The position numbers and the translations under genes were made by a program. A stretch of DNA of 46,062 nucleotides from an uncultured Saprospiraceae bacterium (GTDB taxonomy: Bacteria > Bacteroidota > Bacteroidia > Chitinophagales > Saprospiraceae): positions 1 to 46,062 of the forward strand of contig CALDYJ010000109.1 of the NCBI GenBank assembly GCA_937941095.1, read 5' to 3'. The notes beneath the pieces were generated by a model. It was not told the origin of the DNA. It worked only from the letters and a program-made list of their open reading frames with translations, and made no database searches. The stretch's first letter is position 1. Every line of letters starts with the position of its first letter. Shown one piece after another: positions 30,882-37,804 of the stretch.

Positions 30882-31349
30882 TTAAACTTTAAAATGGGCA
30901 AATGCTCTATTCGATTCTGCCATCTTATGTGTTTCTTCTTTTCTTTTTACTGCAGCCCCTTCACCTTTACTTGCTGCGATCAACTCAGATGCTAATTTAT
31001 CTGCAATTCCTTTACCACTTCTTGCTCTAGCAAATCTGATCAGCCACTTCATCCCAATGGATATCTTTCGTTTTGCTCTTACTTCAACTGGAATCTGAAA
31101 AGTAGCCCCACCAATTCTTTTACTTCTCACTTCTACTTGAGGAATGGCATTGTTAAGAGCCTTCTTCCAAATTTCGTGCGGGTTTTCTTTAGTTCTTTCC
31201 TCAATAATGTCCATTGAATCATAAAAATTCTTCAAAGCTGTGGTTTTCTTACCTGACAGCATTAGATTATTGACAAATTGAGTAACCATTTGATCTCCAA
31301 ATCTTGGATCTGGGTTAATTATTCGAACTTTAGGCTTTCTTTTACGCAT
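30882..31349 (-). CDS. rpsG: Ribosomal protein uS7
   Basis: This small-subunit head assembly initiator has 155 residues. It begins MRKRKPKVRIINPDPRFGD and has FVNNLMLSGKKTTA, GGATFQIPVEVRAKRK, and the end NRAFAHFKV. In E. coli S7 regulates the str operon; no equivalent target could be identified by eye here. It is 26 bp after rpsL. Confidence 0.98.
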   Translation of the reverse strand: MRKRKPKVRIINPDPRFGDQMVTQFVNNLMLSGKKTTALKNFYDSMDIIEERTKENPHEIWKKALNNAIPQVEVRSKRIGGATFQIPVEVRAKRKISIGMKWLIRFARARSGKGIADKLASELIAASKGEGAAVKRKEETHKMAESNRAFAHFKV

Positions 31350-31375
31350 ATTTCTTTATTGAAAATTGTAGTAGA

Positions 31376-31750
31376 TTATTTCTTAGGTCTTTTAGTTCCG
31401 TATTTTGAACGAGATTGCAACCTATCAGTTACACCCGCTGTATCTAGCGCTCCTCTTACTATAGTATATCTAACACCTGGTAAATCTTTTACCCTTCCTC
31501 CTCTTACCAAAACTATAGAGTGCTCTTGTAGATTGTGGCCTTCCCCTGGGATATAACATATAACCTCATGTCCATTGGTAAGTCTTACTTTAGCTACCTT
31601 TCTAAGAGCAGAGTTAGGCTTCTTTGGAGTTGTTGTATAAACTCTTGTACACACCCCTCTTTTCTGAGGACATGAGTTCAAAGCTTTAGATTTACTCTTA
31701 GTAATTATTTGCTTTCTACCTTTACGAACAAGTTGATTAATAGTAGGCAT
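31376..31750 (-). CDS. rpsL: Ribosomal protein uS12
   Basis: This decoding-centre protein has 124 residues. It has the [19 protein letters not shown] segment with K43/K44, and [14 protein letters not shown] with the Asp that is often methylthiolated. Both streptomycin-resistance Lys positions look wild type. It is the first gene of the cluster, with a leader of about 95 nt behind a good promoter. Confidence 0.98.
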   Translation of the reverse strand: MPTINQLVRKGRKQIITKSKSKALNSCPQKRGVCTRVYTTTPKKPNSALRKVAKVRLTNGHEVICYIPGEGHNLQEHSIVLVRGGRVKDLPGVRYTIVRGALDTAGVTDRLQSRSKYGTKRPKK

Positions 31751-31850
31751 AAACCTTTTTTTAAATAATTAGGGAAGTTTTTAAGTACAAATCCCTGATT
31801 GTTAATAAATTATATTTAAAAGATCCCTATGGATCTTCAAAAAACGAATG

Positions 31851-31881
31851 CAAATGTACGACTATATTTTGTATTAAACAA
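31851..31881 (-). promoter_or_regulatory. Bacteroidota-type promoter of the str operon
   Basis: On the minus strand TTG (31881-31879) is followed, 20 bp later, by TACATTTG (31858-31851). The rpsL ATG is 100 bp downstream. The leader contains a small hairpin AGATCC/GGATCT (31821-31836). The opposite-strand neighbour is a GNAT gene. Confidence 0.7.
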
Positions 31882-31896
31882 TAGCTAGGGGCATTG

Positions 31897-31921
31897 AAAA
31901 CCTTAAGTTTTATAAGGTTTT
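31897..31921. other. 25-bp inverted repeat in the divergent rpsL/GNAT spacer
   Basis: AAAACCTTA and TAAGGTTTT form 9-bp arms around a 7-nt loop, 16 bp beyond the -33 element of the rpsL promoter and 54 bp before the GNAT gene. It could be an operator of either gene. Confidence 0.35.
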
Positions 31922-31974
31922 AAAGACAAATGCTCCATCAGTTGAAGTAAACACATTTTCTTAAAAATTATCAA

Positions 31975-32409
31975 ATGATAAGAGAAGCTAAAATAAATGA
32001 TCTTCCGGCCATAATTGACCTTGTTAAAGAGCTAGCAGTTTATGAAAAAGAGCCAGAAGCCGTAAGCGCTAACCTAGAAATGTATGAAAAAGCTTTCAGT
32101 GAAGGCGTTTTTGAGGCCCTTGTTTTAGAGGAAGGAAATAAAATATTAGGAATGGCTCTATACTATATGACTTTTTCCACTTGGAAAGGAAAAATGCTTT
32201 ACTTAGAAGACTTTATTATCTCTCAAGAAATGAGGAACAAAGGCCTTGGTCAGCAATTATTTGATGCTTTTATTGCAAAAGCTGCTGAAAAAGGGGCCAT
32301 TTTGACTAAATGGCAGGTCTTAGATTGGAATAAACCAGCTATCAATTTTTACTTGAAGAACAAGGCAATTATTGAAAAAGAATGGCTGAATGCTAAGATA
32401 TATCTATAA
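31975..32409 (+). CDS. GNAT-family N-acetyltransferase, diamine-acetyltransferase-like
   Basis: The single-domain, 144-residue GNAT protein probably transfers an acetyl group from acetyl-CoA to a small amine. It has the N-terminal strand (MIREAKINDLPAIIDLVKELAVYEKEP), the central motif YYMTFSTWKGKMLYLEDFIIS, the acetyl-CoA loop MRNKGLGQQLF, and the end VLDWNKPAINFYLKNKA. The YEKEP and STWKGKMLYLEDF motifs are characteristic of the diamine/thialysine acetyltransferase group; the substrate is not determined. It is transcribed away from the ribosomal cluster, and a strong terminator follows at 32527. Confidence 0.85.
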   Translation: MIREAKINDLPAIIDLVKELAVYEKEPEAVSANLEMYEKAFSEGVFEALVLEEGNKILGMALYYMTFSTWKGKMLYLEDFIISQEMRNKGLGQQLFDAFIAKAAEKGAILTKWQVLDWNKPAINFYLKNKAIIEKEWLNAKIYL

Positions 32410-32526
32410 AAAAATGCCCTTAATTGTGATGCATAAAGGAAATATTACAGATTTTATTTGGTAAAGCCCATTCTTTAGGATATTTTTACTAAAACCTATA
32501 ACCAAAAATATAGTGTTTCATAGTGT

Positions 32527-32561
32527 GAGGGGTAACTACTTCGGTGGTTGCTCCTTTTTTT
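32527..32561 (+). terminator. Terminator with C(UUCG)G tetraloop
   Basis: A 13-bp stem (GAGGGGTAACTAC with GTGGTTGCTCCTT; four G-U pairs) is closed by a C(TTCG)G tetraloop and followed by a T run. It lies 117 bp past the GNAT stop, so the GNAT mRNA would have a long 3' part, or a small RNA ends here. The poly-T side is on the plus strand only. Confidence 0.85.
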
Positions 32562-32630
32562 ATTCCACTTCTGGAAGAGGCCGAATAACACCAAATAAAC
32601 TCATTAGAAACACAAGCACTTATCAAAACT

Positions 32631-33611
32631 TTATTGTTCCCTTGAGACGATGTATTCAACAATGGCCTTCAATTCTTTTTTATGATCTGTGGAAGTATTC
32701 ACCTTTTCCAATTTTTTGAAAGCTTTTTCTTTGTATTCATTTCTCACATTAGCTACAATACCCTTAATGTCGTTTTGGTCAAATATTGATAATACGGCCT
32801 CTATTTTTTGTTCTTCGTCTAAATCATGGTCCTTACTGAAAAGTAACTCTAATCTGTTTCTATCTTTTTTATCTACTCTATTTAAGGCTTCAAGAAAAAG
32901 GATGGTTTTCTTATTCTGAATGATGTCTCCACCTTTCCTTTTGCCAACTTTTATAGTTTCTCCATAGGCGTCCAATAAATCATCTTGAATTTGAAAAGCA
33001 ACTCCAGCATGCCAACCAAAATCGTACAATAAATTAGCATCCTCTTTTGAAGCCCCAGCTAATAAAGCTCCCATCTTGAGTGAAGCAGCAATTAAAACCG
33101 CCGTTTTAAGACTAATCATTTTAATATATTCCTCGATGCTTACGTCTTTGCGAACTTCAAAATCAACATCGTATTGTTGTCCTTCACAAACGTCAATGGC
33201 AGCTTTAGTAAACACATCAATCACATCTGCTCTTTGTTGATGATCTTCAATAGTTGCTAAGATTTTAAAAACATAAATCAACATTATGTCTCCAGAAAGT
33301 ATTCCCGTGTTTATTCCAAATTTTTGATGGACACAAGGTTTGCCTCTTCTTAAAGTAGCTTCGTCCATAATATCGTCATGTACTAAACTGAAATTATGAA
33401 AAAGTTCTATTGCATGCGCCACCGATAATGCAGAGTCAATATTATCGTCAAACATCTGATAGCCACATAAAGTCAACATCGCTCTTATGTTTTTACCTCC
33501 CAGATTCATGATGTAATCGACAGGTTCGTAGAGTTTTGCAGGCTCTTTTGCAAAAGAATTCTCTTTGGCATAAATCCTGTATTTTTCTCTTAAAGCATTG
33601 GAATCAAGCAT
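32631..33611 (-). CDS. Polyprenyl (farnesyl/geranylgeranyl-type) diphosphate synthase
   Basis: The enzyme condenses allylic diphosphates with isopentenyl diphosphate, for quinones, undecaprenyl carriers or carotenoids. The 326 residues show GGKNIRAML near the start; the first Asp-rich motif DDIMD at residues 79-83 in SLVHDDIMDEATLRRG; KFGINTGILSGDIMLI; the Lys in KTAVLIAAS; and the second Asp-rich motif DDLLD at 210-214 in FQIQDDLLDAYGE. The all-alpha isoprenoid synthase fold is therefore intact. Chain length cannot be assigned reliably by eye. It is convergent with the GNAT gene, and a TATTTTTG -7-like sequence lies 18 bp upstream of the ATG (33629-33636). Confidence 0.93.
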   Translation of the reverse strand: MLDSNALREKYRIYAKENSFAKEPAKLYEPVDYIMNLGGKNIRAMLTLCGYQMFDDNIDSALSVAHAIELFHNFSLVHDDIMDEATLRRGKPCVHQKFGINTGILSGDIMLIYVFKILATIEDHQQRADVIDVFTKAAIDVCEGQQYDVDFEVRKDVSIEEYIKMISLKTAVLIAASLKMGALLAGASKEDANLLYDFGWHAGVAFQIQDDLLDAYGETIKVGKRKGGDIIQNKKTILFLEALNRVDKKDRNRLELLFSKDHDLDEEQKIEAVLSIFDQNDIKGIVANVRNEYKEKAFKKLEKVNTSTDHKKELKAIVEYIVSREQ

Positions 33612-33778
33612 AGTTGTTTTATAAGCCCCAAAAATATCAAATCATCTTCATACTAATACTATAAGTAGCTCATTTAGGCATTATATTTGAATATCTCCTA
33701 TACGTATTTAAACCATACGAGTCCTTACACTTTTACCAATCTTATTACTAATAATTTCATTAGGACTTAAGATAAGAT

Positions 33779-35731
33779 ATGATGAACAGCTACAAGCCTG
33801 TAGTTTTATTAATGGAGGAAAACAAGGAAGATGTAATCTTTCTTAAGAAATGTCTTGAAGATTCTTCATCTAAAATTACCATAGAACATACTGCCACATT
33901 GTTTGAGGGCATAGATTTAATTAAAAACAAAACAATCGATCTTGTTTTCTTGAATTTCAATCTACAAGATTCTAGTGGGTTTAAAACCTTAAGCAAGTTT
34001 ATTGAAAAGTGTCCAAATATTCCTGTCATTGTTTTGACCGAGACTGGAAATGAAGTTTTGGGAAATCAAGCCATTAAGGCAGGTGCCCAAGATTTTCTAG
34101 TAAAAAAAGAATTAAACAAGAAGTTTTTAGGTAGAGCTACTCGCTATGCACTTCAAAGATTTAAAACACAACATCAATTAAAAGAATTAAGCCAATCATT
34201 ATCCATCAATCAAAAAAGATTTGTAGAAGCCCAAGAGATGGCCAATTTTGGTAATTGGGAAATGGATATCGTTTCGAGTAAAATGATTTGGACTGATGAG
34301 ATCTTTAGAATATTCGGATGCCAGCCACAAAGTTTTGAACCGAGCCTTTCAGAATTTTTAAGCTATGTGCATCATGATGATAAAGATGCTGTTGAAGCGT
34401 TTTTCGAAAATGCAGGAAACACATCTGATCAAGTGAAAATCGATCATAGAATTGTTACCGACGGTAAAAATATAAAGTACATTGCTTTACAAAGTAAAGT
34501 TTATGTTGAAGAGTATTCTTCTAGAATTAAGCTTGTTGGAGCAATTCAAGACATTACCGAAAGGAAAAACAATGAATTTCTAAGCATGGAAAAAATCATT
34601 TCGAAAGGAATGATTAAGGTTAAAGAGCAGATGCTGACTGATATGAGTTTTCAAATCAGAACGCCGTTAAATTCTATTGTGAATCTAATGCATCTCTTAG
34701 AAAACTCTGCAATGAGTCATAAGCAAAGTGAGCTGCTGGATGGTCTTAAAAACTCCATAGATGATTTATTTGGTTCTGTAAACAACTTATTGAATTATTC
34801 AATGGTTGGCATTGAAAAAATATCTGAAACGAAAACAGAATTTGCTTTAAAAGAATTTCTAAACAGTGTCAATAAAATGCTGGTTATGAAAGCTGAAGTG
34901 AATGGAAGCAAAATAAAAATTAATATGGAAGCTGATATGCCGGAGCGTGTATTAACTTTTCCAAAAAAGACCACTCAACTCTTCTATAATCTTGTTGGAT
35001 TGGCTTTGGCTGATTTAGACAAAAACACAAAGCGAAAACTTGACATTCGCATTGCTAATGCTCAAGGTTCAAAAACCTTTGAAGTAAGTCTATCAGGATC
35101 AATACCTTCTTTTATGAGTGAGGATGTTATCAATATGATCAACAATGGAGATCACAAAACCCTTTTAGAGATTATTGAAAAAGATGGTAAGCTAGACATT
35201 CTTTCTCTCGCGATCATGAATAAGCTTATCCTATTATTGAACGGAAAACTGAAATTAAACTTAGGGGTAGATGAGGACTTTTTAAACATAAGCATCCCTA
35301 TTGAAGTTGTTAAGCAAATAAGCAGCAACACTAAATTCAAGCCATTTGCACCTATTCGAATCCTGTTGGTTGAAGATCACTTTTTAAATCAAATTTCCAC
35401 TAAAAAAGTATTAACCAGTTGGTCTAATAAAGTTAGTGTCGACATTGCAGAAAATGGGCTTATTGCTTTCGAAAAATATAAAGAACACGGATACGACTTA
35501 ATCTTAATGGACATCCAGATGCCAGTAATGAATGGCTTTGAGTCTTCTTTAAAGATAAGGGAGATCAGCCAGGTTCCTATTATTGCCTTAACGGCCAATG
35601 CAAGTAGTCAAGAAGAGACAAAGTGTAAAGAAATAGGCATCAATGACTATATGACTAAGCCATTCAAACCTGAAGCCTTACAAGCAAAGATCATGAACTT
35701 AATGGTCCTTGTCCCTAAAGGAAATAATTAG
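33779..35731 (+). CDS. Degenerate hybrid histidine kinase (REC-PAS-pseudoHK-REC)
   Basis: Order of domains in 650 residues: an N-terminal receiver (about 7-125) whose phosphoacceptor is N59 instead of Asp (VFLNFNLQDSSG); a coiled coil and PAS domain (about 150-272, QEMANFGNWEMDI to AIQDITERK); a HisKA-like region (about 278-345); a CA-like region (about 370-520); and a C-terminal receiver (about 530-643) with acceptor D578 (ILMDIQMPVMNGF), Thr and Lys intact. The H-box reads MSFQIRTPLN, with F291 where His belongs. The N-box reads NLVGLAL without the conserved Asn, the D-x-G-x-G box is not seen, and the G-box is replaced by DILSLAI. It therefore looks unable to bind ATP or autophosphorylate but able to be phosphorylated at the last receiver. 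No frameshift is seen, so it is not a pseudogene. Confidence 0.9.
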   Translation: MMNSYKPVVLLMEENKEDVIFLKKCLEDSSSKITIEHTATLFEGIDLIKNKTIDLVFLNFNLQDSSGFKTLSKFIEKCPNIPVIVLTETGNEVLGNQAIKAGAQDFLVKKELNKKFLGRATRYALQRFKTQHQLKELSQSLSINQKRFVEAQEMANFGNWEMDIVSSKMIWTDEIFRIFGCQPQSFEPSLSEFLSYVHHDDKDAVEAFFENAGNTSDQVKIDHRIVTDGKNIKYIALQSKVYVEEYSSRIKLVGAIQDITERKNNEFLSMEKIISKGMIKVKEQMLTDMSFQIRTPLNSIVNLMHLLENSAMSHKQSELLDGLKNSIDDLFGSVNNLLNYSMVGIEKISETKTEFALKEFLNSVNKMLVMKAEVNGSKIKINMEADMPERVLTFPKKTTQLFYNLVGLALADLDKNTKRKLDIRIANAQGSKTFEVSLSGSIPSFMSEDVINMINNGDHKTLLEIIEKDGKLDILSLAIMNKLILLLNGKLKLNLGVDEDFLNISIPIEVVKQISSNTKFKPFAPIRILLVEDHFLNQISTKKVLTSWSNKVSVDIAENGLIAFEKYKEHGYDLILMDIQMPVMNGFESSLKIREISQVPIIALTANASSQEETKCKEIGINDYMTKPFKPEALQAKIMNLMVLVPKGNN

Positions 35732-35837
35732 AGCTATTCGAACCATTCGAACATTCGAGCTATTCGAACATTCGAGCTATTCGAACATTAGAGCTATTCG
35801 AACTATTCGAACAATCGAACAATCGAGTAATCGAACC
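35731..35837. repeat. Tandem 17-bp repeats rich in TTCGAA
   Basis: The unit GAGCTATTCGAACATTC recurs at 35757-35773 and 35774-35790, with one final base changed. Imperfect longer versions lie at 35731-35756 and 35791-35837. The smaller periodic element is ATTCGAAC/AATCGAAC, giving a ladder of TTCGAA palindromes. It starts at the last base of the hybrid-kinase stop codon and ends 44 bp before the next gene. It has no spacers and no coding potential in common with its neighbours. Confidence 0.9.
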
Positions 35838-35859
35838 ACATTCTCAAGAACTAATTTGT

Positions 35860-35867
35860 TATTTTTG
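35860..35867 (+). promoter_or_regulatory. Candidate -7 element upstream of the ypdA-like gene
   Basis: TATTTTTG fits TAnnTTTG and ends 14 bp before the ATG at 35882. No TTG is seen at -33. It is placed directly after the TTCGAA repeat array. Confidence 0.35.
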
Positions 35868-35881
35868 AGTTTATCCTTAAG

Positions 35882-36856
35882 ATGATTAAGAAAGAACTCA
35901 TTATCATAGGCGCTGGTCCAACAGGATTAGTATGTGGCATCGCAGCTAAAAAGGCAGGTTTAGACTATATCATTTTAGAAAAAGAACTTCTAGTAAATTC
36001 CATTTATAATTTCCCAAGCAACATGACTTTCTTTTCTACTTCTAAATTAATGGAAATAGGAGATACGCCATTCATAGCGCACAATGACAAACCTACCAGA
36101 AGAGAAGCTTTAGAATATTACAGAAGGATAAGTGAAAGCTGGAATTTAAAAATCAATTTTCATGAAACTGTATTACCAAAGACCCTCATCAAAAAAGACG
36201 ATCGTTACGAACTGAGCAGCTCAAAAAATACCTACCAAACAAAATACCTCATCATCGCAACAGGTTTTTATGATAATTACAATCCTATTAAAGTCCCAGG
36301 TGAAGACCTGACCAAAGTAAAGCATTATTATGACGATGCACATCAATACATTGGTCAAAAAGTATTGATTGTAGGTGCTGCAAATTCCGCTTGTGATGTT
36401 GCCCTAGAAACCTTTCAAAAAGGAGCACATGTCAGCATGGTTATAAGAGGTAAAGGAATTTACAAAGGTGTAAAATATTGGATTCGTCCAAATATAGAGA
36501 ACAGAATAAAAGAAGGAAGCATCAACGCTTATTTCGAAAGTGAATTGAAAGAAATCAAAGAAGATCTTGTGATTTTAAACACTCCTCGCGGAGAAGTAAT
36601 TTTAGAAAATGATTACGTCTTAGCTATGACTGGCTATAGACCAGATTTTAAATTTCTAAGTTCTCTTGGCATCTTACTAAATTCTGAGGATAAGTCTCCA
36701 ATACATAATATGAATAGCTTTGAATCGAACTTACCGAATGTATACTTAGCTGGAGTGATATTGGCAGGCAAAAATACTTCTAAATTATTTATAGAAAATA
36801 CAAGACATCACGGAGACATTATAATCGAGGACATCTTGAATAAAAAGAATGCTTAA
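35882..36856 (+). CDS. ypdA: YpdA-family flavoprotein (bacillithiol disulfide reductase-like)
   Basis: The family uses FAD and NADPH and is thought to reduce bacillithiol disulfide. The 324 residues match in length and pattern: FAD motif GAGPTG (10-15), then SIYNFPSNMTFFSTSKLMEIGDTPF; ATG motif YLIIATGFYDNYNP; second nucleotide-binding motif VGAANSACDVALE (164-176); DYVLAMTGYRPDFKFL; and the end NVYLAGVILAGKNTSKLFIENTRHHG. The Cys described at position 14 in the Staphylococcus aureus enzyme is Thr here; the nearest Cys is C18 on the same helix, and C171 lies in the second motif. Its last 8 bp overlap the next gene. Confidence 0.85.
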   Translation: MIKKELIIIGAGPTGLVCGIAAKKAGLDYIILEKELLVNSIYNFPSNMTFFSTSKLMEIGDTPFIAHNDKPTRREALEYYRRISESWNLKINFHETVLPKTLIKKDDRYELSSSKNTYQTKYLIIATGFYDNYNPIKVPGEDLTKVKHYYDDAHQYIGQKVLIVGAANSACDVALETFQKGAHVSMVIRGKGIYKGVKYWIRPNIENRIKEGSINAYFESELKEIKEDLVILNTPRGEVILENDYVLAMTGYRPDFKFLSSLGILLNSEDKSPIHNMNSFESNLPNVYLAGVILAGKNTSKLFIENTRHHGDIIIEDILNKKNA

Positions 36857-37751
36857 AATAGCCTACTCTCCTATTTATAAGTACGAATTGCCAAAAGGGC
36901 ATCGCTTTCCAATGGAAAAATATGAATTGATTCCTGCACAACTTTTATATGAGGGAAGCATCAGTGAAGACAGTTTCTTTCATCCCGAAGCTCTGAGTGA
37001 AGAGACCATCTTGAGAACTCATAGTAGCGAGTATTGGGAAAAGCTTAAAAACTTGAACTTGAGTCCAAAAGAAATTCGAAAAGTAGGTTTTCCATTAAGA
37101 AAAAACTTAATCACTAGAGGCAGACACATCTCCAATGGAACTCTATCTTGTGCTAAATTCGCAATGGAATACGGCATTGCTATGAATGTCGCAGGTGGAA
37201 CTCACCATTCTTTTAAAGATCATGGTGAAGGTTTTTGTTTACTGAATGATTTTGCAATTGCCAGCAATCAACTTTTATATGAGGACATCGTTTCAAAAAT
37301 ATTGATAGTCGACCTGGATGTCCATCAAGGAAATGGCACAGCCAAAATTTTCGAAAACGATGACAGGGTCTTTACTTTTAGTTTACATGGAGAAAAAAAC
37401 TACCCTACTAAAAAAGAAAAGTCAGATTTAGACATTGGTCTTCCGGATAAAACAGAGGACTTTCATTACCTCAAAACACTAAAAGAACATCTTCCAAGAC
37501 TCATAGACGAGGTAGAACCGGATCTCATCTTTTATTTATCCGGTGTAGATGTTTTAGCAAGTGACAAATTAGGTAGATTAAACTTAAGCTTAGCAGGCTG
37601 CAAAGAAAGAGATCGCTTTGTCTTGAAAAACTGTCAGAAAAACAAAATCCCAGTAGCGATAAGTATGGGTGGTGGGTATTCAGAAAGATTAAGTACAATC
37701 GTTGAAGCACACGCTAATACCTTCAGGCTGGCACAAGATTTATACTTTTAG
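36849..37751 (+). CDS. Histone-deacetylase-family (AcuC-like) metal-dependent amidohydrolase
   Basis: The family removes acetyl groups from lysine or from acetylated small amines; the substrate here is unknown. The 300 residues keep the active site: H119/H120 in AGGTHHSFKDHGEGFCLLND, zinc ligands D157 and H159 (DLDVHQGNG) and D234 (SGVDVLASDKLG), and the transition-state Tyr Y277 in SMGGGYSE. The N-terminal KGHRFPMEKY segment is typical. The start (ATG) overlaps the last codons of the upstream ypdA-like gene by 8 bp, so the two are translationally coupled. A GNAT gene for small amines lies about 4.4 kb upstream, which allows an acetylation/deacetylation pairing, but that is speculative. Confidence 0.9.
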   Translation: MLKIAYSPIYKYELPKGHRFPMEKYELIPAQLLYEGSISEDSFFHPEALSEETILRTHSSEYWEKLKNLNLSPKEIRKVGFPLRKNLITRGRHISNGTLSCAKFAMEYGIAMNVAGGTHHSFKDHGEGFCLLNDFAIASNQLLYEDIVSKILIVDLDVHQGNGTAKIFENDDRVFTFSLHGEKNYPTKKEKSDLDIGLPDKTEDFHYLKTLKEHLPRLIDEVEPDLIFYLSGVDVLASDKLGRLNLSLAGCKERDRFVLKNCQKNKIPVAISMGGGYSERLSTIVEAHANTFRLAQDLYF

Positions 37752-37804
37752 CTGCTAAAAAATAAAGTAGAAACAAAATTACTCTTACCTTTAAAACAAA
37801 ATCC

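Noticed and set aside
33779..35731. Pseudogene call for the hybrid kinase
   Set aside because: The reading frame is full length without stop or frameshift, and the C-terminal receiver is intact; loss of motifs is better described as a pseudokinase.
35731..35837. CRISPR or attachment site at the TTCGAA array
   Set aside because: There are no unique spacers and no integrase or tRNA next to it.
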